Positions 15,572 to 24,972 of a stretch of DNA of 35,347 nt are shown piece by piece; position 1 is the first letter of the stretch; each line of letters opens with the position of its first letter. A program made the translations under genes and the position numbers. Under the pieces are notes generated by a model. That model was not told where the DNA came from, did not search any database, and saw nothing but the letters and a program-made list of their open reading frames with translations. The stretch is from Candidatus Yanofskyibacteriota bacterium (GTDB taxonomy: Bacteria; Patescibacteriota; Minisyncoccia; 2-02-FULL-40-12; GWA2-44-9). The stretch lies in NCBI GenBank assembly GCA_003151795.1, contig PLYL01000014.1, positions 1 through 35,347 of the forward strand, written 5' to 3'.

Positions 15572-17008
15572 ATGTCCAAGAAGACAAGCCTCATTATCCT
15601 CATCCTCGTCAGTATCGGCATCCACTTTGCCTTTTTTGGCCATCCAAACGAGACCGTCTTCGATGAAGTCCACTTCGGCAAGTTTGTCTCGGCCTATTAC
15701 ACGCACGAGTACTATTTCGATATCCATCCGCCGGGTGGCAAGCTTATTATCGCCGGATTCGCGAAATTGTTCAACTTTTCGCCGGAATACAGCTTCGCCC
15801 AAATCGGCCAGCCGTTTCCAGATAATAAATATCTAGCGCTTCGATTTTTACCAACGCTTGCCGGTACGTTTCTGCCGATTGTAATTTATTTTCTGGCCTT
15901 AGAACTTGGCTTCTCGATAATGGGCGCGTTTGGCGCGGGTATGCTGATTGCCCTGGAAAACGCGCTCCTCACTCAATCCCGATATATTCTCCTTGACCCG
16001 TTTCTTTTAGTATTTGGATTTGCCGCTTTGCTGTTTTATTTTAGGCATAGATCCGCAGACCAACATTGTCGTAAAGATCTCCCGAAGGGAGAGAAATTGA
16101 AAATTGAAAATTGGAATTTGATACTCATGGCTCTCTTCGGCGGCCTTTCCTTATCTATCAAGTGGACCGGTATCGCTTTTCTCGGTCTCGCCGGCGTGAT
16201 TGAACTCGTTGATATCATAAAGCAAGAATTACGAATTAAGAATTACAAATTAATAAATCTCTTCAAACAGATATTAAAACTGATTCTATATTTTGTGGTG
16301 ATTCCGTTTCTCTTGTATTTCTCCGTCTTTGTTATTCATTTCTCCCTGCTCATTAAATCCGGCGATGGCGACGCGTTTATGAGTCCGGCGTTCCAAAGTT
16401 CGCTTCAGGGTTCAACCTATGCCACTGATCCCGCGCTCAAACCGCTCAATATTTTCCAAAAGTTCGTCGAGCTCAACAAAGAAATGTACACCGCCAATGC
16501 GACGCTCACCGCCACTCATCCTTACAGTTCCAAATGGTACACCTGGCCCTTTATGATTCGGCCGATCTACTACTGGGACCACGCGGCGACAAACGCCCCG
16601 ACCGAATCCAAGATTTATCTTATCGGCAATCCGCTCATCTGGTGGGCCAGTACTGTCGCAGTCTTGTATTTAGTATTAAGTATCATGGGCGAATGGATTT
16701 CCAAACGACGGATTGCCTTGGCCCATAATACAGTCCCCTTAATACTTATCGCGGGCTACTTCATTAATTATCTCCCCTTCATCGGCATCGGCCGGGTGAT
16801 GTTCCTCTACCATTATCTCTCGGCTTTAATCTTCGCCATCCTCGCCCTCGCCTATCTGATTGACCAACAGAAATTTTCTAAGCGAATTTTTATAGTCTGT
16901 ATTGCTCTCTCCACCCTCGCCTTCCTCTACTTTGCCCCGCTCTCCTACGGCCTCCCCCTCGAATCCGGCCAATTCCAAAACCGCCTCTGGCTCACCACAT
17001 GGCAATAA
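15572..17008 (+). CDS. GT39-like (protein O-mannosyltransferase/ArnT-type) membrane glycosyltransferase
   Basis: PNETVFDEVHFGKFVSAYYTHEYYFDIHPPGGKLI, multi-TM, SSKWYTWPFMIRPIYYW. Confidence 0.87.
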   Translation: MSKKTSLIILILVSIGIHFAFFGHPNETVFDEVHFGKFVSAYYTHEYYFDIHPPGGKLIIAGFAKLFNFSPEYSFAQIGQPFPDNKYLALRFLPTLAGTFLPIVIYFLALELGFSIMGAFGAGMLIALENALLTQSRYILLDPFLLVFGFAALLFYFRHRSADQHCRKDLPKGEKLKIENWNLILMALFGGLSLSIKWTGIAFLGLAGVIELVDIIKQELRIKNYKLINLFKQILKLILYFVVIPFLLYFSVFVIHFSLLIKSGDGDAFMSPAFQSSLQGSTYATDPALKPLNIFQKFVELNKEMYTANATLTATHPYSSKWYTWPFMIRPIYYWDHAATNAPTESKIYLIGNPLIWWASTVAVLYLVLSIMGEWISKRRIALAHNTVPLILIAGYFINYLPFIGIGRVMFLYHYLSALIFAILALAYLIDQQKFSKRIFIVCIALSTLAFLYFAPLSYGLPLESGQFQNRLWLTTWQ

Positions 17009-17427
17009 AAAAGACCGCCGTAATTATTAAGGGCAACCCCGCACTGGTGAACGGCAACGTTCGTGCCGATACTTTTTACGCCGACCTCAAGACTTTTTTA
17101 GAAAGTTTAGACTTTGAAGTTTCTTTTGACGCGGGCGAGCCATATACAACACCACCTAAAGCGGATGTCTGGATTGGTCATAGCCGAGGTTCTGACCGCC
17201 TGCGATTTGCTCTGCCAGAAACAATTGTCGTCGGGCTTGGCGTTCCAGAATCGGTGGAAGGGCATTCATTCCCAGTTGTTAATCACCCAAAAGATGAACT
17301 AGCTCACCGTGTCTATAAATCCGGTAAAATATTAAGAGGCGAAGATACTGCACATCTCGACGACACGAATCACTATATCCTCACCGATGACATGAAACGT
17401 CAGTTGATTGAAATTATACAGAAATAA
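16999..17427 (+). CDS. Uncharacterised 142-aa protein (alpha/beta-hydrolase-like GHSRG elbow)
   Basis: DVWIGHSRGSDRLRFALPE; overlaps the end of the GT39 gene by 10 nt. Confidence 0.65.
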   Translation: MAIKKTAVIIKGNPALVNGNVRADTFYADLKTFLESLDFEVSFDAGEPYTTPPKADVWIGHSRGSDRLRFALPETIVVGLGVPESVEGHSFPVVNHPKDELAHRVYKSGKILRGEDTAHLDDTNHYILTDDMKRQLIEIIQK

Positions 17428-17463
17428 AAAACGCGCGGTGGGTCGTATAGACCCCACCGCGCC
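17428..17463 (-). terminator. Terminator hairpin (possibly bidirectional)
   Basis: Minus strand GGCGCGGTGGGGTCTATACGACCCACCGCGCGTTTTTTA. Confidence 0.7.
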
Positions 17464-17472
17464 TTAAGCGTT

Positions 17473-18201
17473 TTACCTCGCCAGCGATTTCGGCCAGAAG
17501 CCGAAGACGAGCTTCTGCTCGCGGTGTTCGAGCATCTCCTTGGTAGAGAGGAACTCGCCCCACCCATCTTCGGGCGGATTGTACCGCTTCGGTTTTGTCC
17601 GCGACGGAGGATGGAGCTGTCTGACATCAACATCGAATCCAGCCTCCTCTCCGATCCTCTGAATGTCCATCGGCTGGTGTGCGTAGGACACGTGCCCGTA
17701 CTTCTCTCTGAGCGGCGCACGCCAGCGCATCCATGCCGTGTTCTCAGCGTGACTGCCGAGCGCGATGAAGGCGCCGCCGTCGGGCCGCAGGATCCGCATG
17801 AGCTGATTTGAGAAATCTTCCAGGGAGTCGATCAGATACAGTGTCTCGTGACTGACCACGAGATCCATACTCTGAGGCGGCACCTGTTCGAGCTTCTCGA
17901 AGAAGCATCCGTTCGGAAACTTCTGGATCGCTTTCTGCCTGGCGAGCTTGAGCGGTTCGACGCCGTTGACGCTGATGTTGGTCCACCCCCGTCTTGCCTG
18001 AATGGCTTCAAGCAAGCCGCCGGTGTGACACCCGATGTCGAGCACGTTCCACGGACGGTTCGGCAAGGAAGGAATCCTGGCCTTCAGGGCCACGTCTTCA
18101 GCCAGAACATCGTCGACGCACTGGATGAGCGCCCGCCAGTTCTCCTGGTTCTGCATCTCCATCCGCATATCGCCGCCCTTGTCAAAAAAGTACTCTCCCA
18201 C
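17473..18201 (-). CDS. Class I SAM-dependent methyltransferase
   Basis: WNVLDIGCHTGGLLEAIQA, MDLVVSHETLYLIDSLEDFSNQLMRILRPDGGAFIALG. Confidence 0.85.
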   Translation of the reverse strand: MGEYFFDKGGDMRMEMQNQENWRALIQCVDDVLAEDVALKARIPSLPNRPWNVLDIGCHTGGLLEAIQARRGWTNISVNGVEPLKLARQKAIQKFPNGCFFEKLEQVPPQSMDLVVSHETLYLIDSLEDFSNQLMRILRPDGGAFIALGSHAENTAWMRWRAPLREKYGHVSYAHQPMDIQRIGEEAGFDVDVRQLHPPSRTKPKRYNPPEDGWGEFLSTKEMLEHREQKLVFGFWPKSLAR

Positions 18202-18280
18202 CGAAACTCTCCTTTACGGGCCGTATGGCCGCATTTCCATATTATAATCTATTTTAATAAAAAGTCAATCCGCCTGGGCA

Positions 18281-20116
18281 ATGTTCATTAAAACAAGTAT
18301 GATAGCTAGGCACACCTCTCTTCTCATGGCAATAAAAGAATTCTTTAAAACTTTTTGGGAGGCGTTCATTTTGCGCTGGCGAGTCGATCGCCTGATTTTT
18401 GTACTTATGGCTTTGGGTACGATAGTAGATGGCGTAATGCCGATTGCTCTTAGCTATTCATTCAAACTTCTCCTCGATAGGCTTACATTTGATATTTCTC
18501 AAAAAATTGAACTTGTATCAATTGCCCTAATCGGGATACTCGCCCTTAGATTCTTACTGCAAACTTTTTCAAACTTAAAGAATGTCCTATTTTTTTCTTA
18601 CTTACAGAGAATTAGCAGATACCGCATGGAAAATTACCTCAATTATTCTATAAGTGAAAAAATATCTAACCTCGACATTGATTATTTTGAAAATTCAAAA
18701 ACTCAAAATCTTATTAGTAAGGTCACTCGGGAATCAGTCAGTAGAATTCCGGCTTATGCGGAAAATGTATTGTGGCTTATTTCAAGTAGTATCACATTGA
18801 TTCTTGCCATTTTAGCGTTAGCGCCTATTAGCATCTGGATTCCCTTAGTTGCCATCATCGTAAGTATCCCTAGGGTTTACACAACCCAAATTCGAAGCAA
18901 TTTAGAGTGGAGCGTATTCAACAAACAAACGCCCGAAAGTCGCTGGTTATTATATTTTTCGAATCTAGCCCAAGACGAACTAACGGTTACGGAAGCTCGT
19001 ATATTTAGGTTCCGAAAAGAAATACTGGAAAAAATTGATTACTATCAAGAAAAAGTTTTTAAAGGTCTTCATAGCGCATTAAAAAAATATATCTCGTTGG
19101 CTTGGATTCCGATACTATGTGAATCTGTCTTCGTTTTTATCGTCATTTATTTAAAGCTGCCTGCCACGCTTAGTGGCGTCCTTGGTATCGGTAGCCTTGT
19201 ATTTTTAGTTCAAATACTTGACCAAGTAATGACTTCGACCACGGGCGTAAATTCATATATCATCACGCTAGTTGAGGACAGCAGATACATTAAAAACTAT
19301 TTTGAACTTCTAAATTTACCGCCCAAAATTATTGAGAAAAAACCTGGGCACGTCTTTGAAGAAATATCCGCGCCAACTATTCAATTCAGTGGCGTGAATT
19401 TCCAATACCCAGATGGTAAGCCAGTTTTAAAAAATATTTCTTTTTCAGTCAAACCTGGCGAACACCTTGCCATTGTAGGGCCTAACGGGGCCGGCAAAAC
19501 TACCTTAATAAAACTACTCCTCCGTCTTTATGATCCAACGAAGGGTTCGATTTTGATAAATGACTTCGATTTAAAGGATGTTAAATTAGATAATTGGTAT
19601 AAATTCGTGAGTACCCTCTTCCAATCATTTATAAAATACTCCTTGACCGTCAGTGAAAATATAATGATGAGCGCCAGTGGCAGTGAAGACAAAAATAAAA
19701 TTAAAAAGGCGGCTCAAATGTCGGGCGCGGATGAATTTATTGAAAAGTTTCCCAAGAAATATAACCAGCAATTGGGACGTAAGTTTGACGGCGAAGAATT
19801 ATCGGTCGGTCAATGGCAGAAACTCGCGCTGGCGCGCGCGTTTTATGAAGAAGCGCCGGTGTTGATTCTCGATGAGCCGACGTCAGCCATCGACGCGGAA
19901 GCGGAAGCGGAAATTTTCGACAATCTAAACAAAGTTTACAAAGACAAAACGGTAATATTTATCTCTCACCGCTTCTCAACTGTTAGAAATGCCGACAAAA
20001 TCATCGTCCTCAAAGACGGCCGGATTGCCGAAGAAGGCACTCACGAATCGCTCATGCTCAAATCCGGCATCTACGCCCGCATGTTCAAAAAACAAGCCAA
20101 AGGCTACATCGACTAA
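18281..20116 (+). CDS. ABC transporter, fused permease and ATP-binding subunit (exporter type)
   Basis: Six-TM N-terminus; Walker A VGPNGAGKTTL, signature LSVGQWQKLALARAF, Walker B VLILDEPTSAID. Confidence 0.93.
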   Translation: MFIKTSMIARHTSLLMAIKEFFKTFWEAFILRWRVDRLIFVLMALGTIVDGVMPIALSYSFKLLLDRLTFDISQKIELVSIALIGILALRFLLQTFSNLKNVLFFSYLQRISRYRMENYLNYSISEKISNLDIDYFENSKTQNLISKVTRESVSRIPAYAENVLWLISSSITLILAILALAPISIWIPLVAIIVSIPRVYTTQIRSNLEWSVFNKQTPESRWLLYFSNLAQDELTVTEARIFRFRKEILEKIDYYQEKVFKGLHSALKKYISLAWIPILCESVFVFIVIYLKLPATLSGVLGIGSLVFLVQILDQVMTSTTGVNSYIITLVEDSRYIKNYFELLNLPPKIIEKKPGHVFEEISAPTIQFSGVNFQYPDGKPVLKNISFSVKPGEHLAIVGPNGAGKTTLIKLLLRLYDPTKGSILINDFDLKDVKLDNWYKFVSTLFQSFIKYSLTVSENIMMSASGSEDKNKIKKAAQMSGADEFIEKFPKKYNQQLGRKFDGEELSVGQWQKLALARAFYEEAPVLILDEPTSAIDAEAEAEIFDNLNKVYKDKTVIFISHRFSTVRNADKIIVLKDGRIAEEGTHESLMLKSGIYARMFKKQAKGYID

Positions 20117-20697
20117 ATAAGTTTCAGTATTTTCCACCAGTTTTCGATATATTCGGGGCGGCGGTTTTGGTATTTCAAATAATAGGCGTGCTCCCAGACA
20201 TCGAGACCAATGACCGGCGTGTGGCCGTGGAGATACGGCGAGTCTTGATTGGGCAGGCCGTGCATGTGCAACTTGCCCTGCTCATCGCGAGCGAGCCAGG
20301 CCCAGCCCGAACCGAATTGCTTGGTCGCGATATCGGTAAATTGTTTTTTAAAATCATCGACGGAACCGAAGGTCGAAGTAATATCCGCGACCAGTGCTTC
20401 GTCTTTTTGGTTGGCCGGATCCATCAGTTTCCAAAAGAGCGAGTGATTCGCGTGGCCCCCGCCATGACTGCGGATAGCCGTCCGATCCGCGTCTTCGACT
20501 TTGAGCGTCTCGAGGTTTTTTAATAAATCTTCAACGGGTATACTCTGTAAATCGGGATATTTTTCCAAAGCCGCGTTTAATTTATCAACATAGGCCTGAT
20601 GGTGCTTAGAATAATGAATCTCCATCGTTTTCGCATCGATGTAGGGCTCGAGCGCGTCGTATCCATAGTTGAGTTTTGGTAATTCGTATTTTGCCAT
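20113..20697 (-). CDS. sod: Superoxide dismutase (Fe/Mn)
   Basis: MEIHYSKHHQAYVDKLNAAL, GGHANHSLFWKLM, GSGWAWLARDE, DVWEHAYYLKYQNRRPEYIENWW. Confidence 0.95.
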   Translation of the reverse strand: MAKYELPKLNYGYDALEPYIDAKTMEIHYSKHHQAYVDKLNAALEKYPDLQSIPVEDLLKNLETLKVEDADRTAIRSHGGGHANHSLFWKLMDPANQKDEALVADITSTFGSVDDFKKQFTDIATKQFGSGWAWLARDEQGKLHMHGLPNQDSPYLHGHTPVIGLDVWEHAYYLKYQNRRPEYIENWWKILKLI

Positions 20698-20704
20698 ATG
20701 TGTT

Positions 20705-20944
20705 TTAATTAACTCCCATTAATTGATTTATTTTAGGCCGGTCAAAACCGACAATTATCTTGTCATCAATGATAATCACCGGTACGCCGAACTGGCCGGA
20801 TTTAGCGACGAGTTCTTTTTGTTTTTCAATATTGCCGGCGACATTTACGTCTTCGTAGGCCCAGCCTTTTGATTTAAAATATTCTTTGGCCATATGGCAG
20901 AAATGGCAAGTCGGCGTGCTGTAGATCGTTATTGAGTGATTCAT
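20705..20944 (-). CDS. Glutaredoxin family protein
   Basis: MNHSITIYSTPTCHFCHMAKEYFKSKG...GQFGVPVIIIDDKIIVGFD; CxxC and cis-Pro. Confidence 0.88.
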   Translation of the reverse strand: MNHSITIYSTPTCHFCHMAKEYFKSKGWAYEDVNVAGNIEKQKELVAKSGQFGVPVIIIDDKIIVGFDRPKINQLMGVN

Positions 20945-20972
20945 ACCTTCCATGATAGTATACGCAAGCCCA

Positions 20973-22193
20973 ATGTTCAAGGTTATAAAAAAAGACAAAC
21001 GAACTAAGGCCCGATTGGGCGTTCTAACCACGCCTCATGGCGCCGTAAAAACGCCATCATATGTCTTCGTTGGGACCTATGGCAAATTCCGCCATCTCAC
21101 CGCCAAAGATATCAAAAGAACAGGTTCCCAGCTTGTGATCGCCAATACGTTTCATCTTTGGGACCCCGCCCTTGCACGCAAAAGCGGGGCAAGAAAAGTT
21201 GGGGATACTTTCCTGACACGAAGTTTTGGTTTAAATATTCCAACCATGACGGATTCGGGCGGATTTCAAGTCTTGTCCCTCGCGTTTGGCGATAAAAATA
21301 AAGTCGGCAAATTCATGACGGGCGAGGCCAAGCCAGACGCGAGTTATAAACGCACCAAAATTCGTATCACTCAAAAAGGCGTGCATTTTAAATTCAAAGG
21401 CAAGAAACTTTTTCTCGGTCCAAAACTTTCGATGCAAATCCAACGCAAAATCGGCGCGGATATTATTTTTGCTTTTGATCATATCACTTCTCCCTTAGAC
21501 GATTTTGCTTATAATCAAAAAGCTTCAGATCTTACCAACAAATGGGCCCATATTTGTTTAGACGAACACGCCAAAAATCAAAAAGGTAAAAAGAATAAGC
21601 AGATGCTGTTCGGTATTGTCCAAGGGGGCATCTATCCCAAATTAAGAAAAGAAAGCGCTAAATATATCGGCTCCCTCCCCTTCGACGGTTTCGGTATCGG
21701 CGGTTCGTATACCAAAGAACAAATCGCCAAGATGCTGAAATGGGTCATTCCTTATTTGCCCGAAGACAAACCGCGCCATCTCTTGGGCGTCGGCAAAGTG
21801 GCCGATGTCTTTGAAGCCATCGAGAATGGTATCGATACTTTTGATTGCGTTATTCCCACCCGCGAAGCCCGCCACGGCCGGCTCTATACCAAGACCGGCC
21901 ACATGGATATCCGCAAAGGGAAATACTCGGCCGATAACCTGCTGGCTGGCGAGGCAGGAAAAGTAATCGAGAAGGGTTGCGGTTGCCTCACGTGCTCGAA
22001 CAAAATACGTCGCTCTGAAATTCGCGAGCTAATCAAAAGTGCAGACCGTGAATTAAACGCAACAGGACAAAGGTATTGCCTCATGCACAACATGTGGTTC
22101 TTCAATAATTTACTAAACGAAATACGAGCCTCGCTCGCGCGGGGCTCGTATCAGCAATACAAGAAAAATTTCTTGTCTAAATTCAACTCTTAA
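20973..22193 (+). CDS. tgt: tRNA-guanine transglycosylase
   Basis: TMTDSGGFQVLSL, GIVQGGIYPKLR, GFGIGGSYTKEQ, HLLGVGKVADVFEAIENGIDTFDCVIPTREARHG, CGCLTC. Confidence 0.93.
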   Translation: MFKVIKKDKRTKARLGVLTTPHGAVKTPSYVFVGTYGKFRHLTAKDIKRTGSQLVIANTFHLWDPALARKSGARKVGDTFLTRSFGLNIPTMTDSGGFQVLSLAFGDKNKVGKFMTGEAKPDASYKRTKIRITQKGVHFKFKGKKLFLGPKLSMQIQRKIGADIIFAFDHITSPLDDFAYNQKASDLTNKWAHICLDEHAKNQKGKKNKQMLFGIVQGGIYPKLRKESAKYIGSLPFDGFGIGGSYTKEQIAKMLKWVIPYLPEDKPRHLLGVGKVADVFEAIENGIDTFDCVIPTREARHGRLYTKTGHMDIRKGKYSADNLLAGEAGKVIEKGCGCLTCSNKIRRSEIRELIKSADRELNATGQRYCLMHNMWFFNNLLNEIRASLARGSYQQYKKNFLSKFNS

Positions 22194-22202
22194 TTCTTTT
22201 TC

Positions 22203-22271
22203 ATCCCGCACATAAAAAGCAACAGCCCCTTTCGGGGCTTTTTGCTTACCATTGCTTTTTATGTGCGGGAT
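22203..22271. repeat. Palindromic element, family C copy 2, containing an inner terminator
   Basis: ATCCCGCACATAAAAAGCAA...TTGCTTTTTATGTGCGGGAT arms; inner AGCCCC-tttc-GGGGCTTTTT. Confidence 0.85.
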
Positions 22272-22504
22272 TTCATCTTCTTCGCGAAGACGTAGATGTA
22301 GAGGATATCGAGAATGCCGGCGGTGTTTATGACCAAGAGGGCGATAAACCACCATTTATGTTCGTGCCTGGCTGCTTTCCACATCGCCAGACCTTTCCAG
22401 AACAAGCTCCAAATGAGCACCAGTGCAAAAAATGCACCAAGACCAAAACCGATCGGCGTACTCAACCACCACGACCCATGATCCGCGTATGGATAGTTCA
22501 TCAT
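22259..22504 (-). CDS. Small membrane protein (DUF5652-like)
   Basis: WWLSTPIGFGLGAFFALVLIWSLFWKGLAMWKAARHEHKWWFIALLVINTAGILDILYIY. Confidence 0.7.
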   Translation of the reverse strand: MMNYPYADHGSWWLSTPIGFGLGAFFALVLIWSLFWKGLAMWKAARHEHKWWFIALLVINTAGILDILYIYVFAKKMKSRT

Positions 22505-23325
22505 AGTTTATTACGGATATCTTTTAATTTTTGGATATCCTCTTTGACTTTATCATGCTCCGTTTCTAAGATGAAATCAAGGTCAAAAGTGGACATCAGA
22601 TACACGAAACCTTCGCGGCCGATCTTGCCCTCGCCGATGTGTTCGTGCCGGTCTCGCCTTTCACCCAGGCCAATCTTTGAATCATTAGAATGAATCAGCT
22701 TGATGGCGTTCTTCCCTATCGACTTTGAAATAGATTCTAGGGTTTTCTTCATTGTCTCGGCCGTACGAATATCATACCCGCTCGCAAAAATATGGGCCGT
22801 GTCCAGACAGACACCCAAATCGTAACCGCTCAATTTTATAATATCTCTCAACTCTTCAAACGTATCGCCCATCACATTGCCCGCGCCAGCTGATACCTCT
22901 AGCAAAAGCTCTGTTGAACCCTTGTACCCGTCCATCACTTTGGTCACGCCTTCAGCGGTTATTTTGAGGGCTTCTTTGCGGTCTAAATCCTTGGCACTCC
23001 CCGGATGGAACATCAAGTATTTAGCGCCAATCTGACTGCTCCGCTCAAGTTCCTCTCTGATAACTCTGGCCGAGGCCGAACGAATCGCTTTATTCGACGA
23101 CGCAAAATTAATGTAATACGGCGCGTGGATAAAGCATTCCTTCTGGCCGTGCTTCTCCATCTGACCCCTAAATTCCTTTTCAATTTCCGGCGTTATCTTC
23201 GGCGCCGCTCCGCCTTGGGGCGACCGCGTAAACATCTGAAACACCTCGCACCCCAACTCACCCGCCCTCTCCGGCGCGTTTACAATTCCCCCCGCGATTG
23301 ATACATGGCATCCGATTCTTCTCAT
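22501..23325 (-). CDS. nfo: Deoxyribonuclease IV (AP endonuclease)
   Basis: GCHVSIAGG, FHPGSAKD, LLLEVSAGAGNVMGDTFEEL, GVCLDTAHIFASGYD, LIHSNDSK, RHEHIGEGKIG. Confidence 0.93.
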   Translation of the reverse strand: MRRIGCHVSIAGGIVNAPERAGELGCEVFQMFTRSPQGGAAPKITPEIEKEFRGQMEKHGQKECFIHAPYYINFASSNKAIRSASARVIREELERSSQIGAKYLMFHPGSAKDLDRKEALKITAEGVTKVMDGYKGSTELLLEVSAGAGNVMGDTFEELRDIIKLSGYDLGVCLDTAHIFASGYDIRTAETMKKTLESISKSIGKNAIKLIHSNDSKIGLGERRDRHEHIGEGKIGREGFVYLMSTFDLDFILETEHDKVKEDIQKLKDIRNKL

Positions 23326-23326
23326 G

Positions 23327-23644
23327 TTATTTATAACTAAAATAAAGTGCACCTAAAGCTAGCATAAAAGCTAGGCTTCGATATATAGTAAACGGTTCAT
23401 CAAAATAAAGACCAGCAATCCCAAGTGCAAGAATTACTGTTAAAGCTTCCCAGACCAAGAAAACTGAACCAAACTCCATCTTTGTAAATATAATAGCAAC
23501 CGGAATAACACCGCAAGCATATAGAAAAATGCCCAAGGCCAAATACCCATAATTATAGATATGACTTTTTTTAAGAAATACGTCTCCGGCCATAGTCAAA
23601 ACAACACCCAATACTACCCAGAAAAATGTACTGAAAAATTTCAT
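23327..23644 (-). CDS. Small multidrug-resistance/EamA-like membrane protein
   Basis: Four TM helices: VVLGVVLTMAGDVFLKKS...FGSVFLVWEALTVILALGIAGLYFDEPFTIYRSLAF. Confidence 0.75.
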   Translation of the reverse strand: MKFFSTFFWVVLGVVLTMAGDVFLKKSHIYNYGYLALGIFLYACGVIPVAIIFTKMEFGSVFLVWEALTVILALGIAGLYFDEPFTIYRSLAFMLALGALYFSYK

Positions 23645-23686
23645 TAATATTTTATTGATTTTAATTCTTCGAGAATATCTTCGATA

Positions 23687-24526
23687 CTATTTAAGCCTAA
23701 GTAATTTCTGTTTCTTTGTTTCAATTTTATTTTTTAGTTTCTTTTCTTTTTCCAGTTCTTTTATATGGATTTCGGGTTTGAGATGCTCTGGCAAAACTCC
23801 GCCGATATCTTTTATGGTTTGCCGGACTTTCCCACCAATCATAAAGTGAGTACGGCGAGATGACTCTTCTCCTTGGATACTAGAATCATTCCGAAGTTTC
23901 TCTTCGGTCTGCGTTATACGAAATAAATTAGCAGCCAGCTCTGTCGAACCGGCCCGATCAAGAAGTTCTCCTTTTTTAATACTTTTTCTTTGTTCAACTT
24001 CGCTCAAAGGCATGCCATATAAACCTCGATACCCAGCGTCATTAAACAAACCAAATTGGCTCACGCCTTTTTTCTTGGCAGTACTGTGAAGTTGTTTATT
24101 TTCATTTTTAACTTCATTCCTTATATGGAGGCGTCGTTCATTCTCTGGTAACTGTTCAAGGAGTTCTTGCTTCCTTGTCTGTGTTGCAAAATAGGTTTGT
24201 GCAATAGCGATTTCTTGTTTGTTCGGATCTCCATTTTGCGCCATCAAATAACAAGCATAGCGATCAAGCTTCCAATCTAGAACAGTTCGCCCAGCATTAG
24301 AGCCAATTTTGACCATTTTGCTGATCCTAGCAAAATGGTTATCCACAGACTGTCCGCTTTGGACAGCCGCCCGGGCAGCCCTCATTATCACTTCTTCAAA
24401 ATTGCGCCATTGCGTATAACCCAAAACTTCCATTAACTCTCGTGCAAGCCAATACTCAACACCATTCTCTTGAACATGTTTTATATCTTCGAACTTTTTA
24501 TTGGGAGAAGTAATTTCGGTGGTCAT
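23687..24526 (-). CDS. dinD: DNA damage-inducible protein D (DinD, BRO-N)
   Basis: EYWLARELMEVLGYTQWRNFEEVI, LDRYACYLMAQNGDPNKQEIAIAQTYFATQTRKQE, GVSQFGLFNDAGYRGLYGM. Confidence 0.9.
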   Translation of the reverse strand: MTTEITSPNKKFEDIKHVQENGVEYWLARELMEVLGYTQWRNFEEVIMRAARAAVQSGQSVDNHFARISKMVKIGSNAGRTVLDWKLDRYACYLMAQNGDPNKQEIAIAQTYFATQTRKQELLEQLPENERRLHIRNEVKNENKQLHSTAKKKGVSQFGLFNDAGYRGLYGMPLSEVEQRKSIKKGELLDRAGSTELAANLFRITQTEEKLRNDSSIQGEESSRRTHFMIGGKVRQTIKDIGGVLPEHLKPEIHIKELEKEKKLKNKIETKKQKLLRLK

Positions 24527-24972
24527 AATTCTAGGTCTTGTTTATCGAAACCGAATAACTTTTCGTAGGTGAGCTGGATGAATTTAGGTTTTAACATATA
24601 CCACGAGTCGCCTTGCAAGACGTCCTCGGCTTCTTTGGGTTCGGGCTTATTTCTTTTTAAATAATGTTTCTTGGCCAAATCGAATCGAGGGCCGTCTATT
24701 TTTTCGGCTACACCCGAAAATTGGATACCCATATTCTGTTCTTTCGGTCCGCTAGTGGTGATCGTGCCGGAAACTTTGTTATTCTTGAGAATCGCTTGCG
24801 AATGCCTGGCCTCCGGGTCGGACATCCAATATATATTCAGTTCGTCATCAAAAACATAAATCACATCGGACACCCAAACTCCGCCATCATCAATCGTGGC
24901 TAAACTCATGAGATAGCTTTTATCCAGAACCTCTTTAATCAGCTGGGTGGTTTTTATGATTTTGTTATCCAT
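24523..24972 (-). CDS. Pyridoxamine 5'-phosphate oxidase-like flavin protein
   Basis: YLMSLATIDDGGVWVSDVIYVFDDELNIYWMSDPEARHSQAILKNNKVSGTI. Confidence 0.82.
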   Translation of the reverse strand: MDNKIIKTTQLIKEVLDKSYLMSLATIDDGGVWVSDVIYVFDDELNIYWMSDPEARHSQAILKNNKVSGTITTSGPKEQNMGIQFSGVAEKIDGPRFDLAKKHYLKRNKPEPKEAEDVLQGDSWYMLKPKFIQLTYEKLFGFDKQDLEL

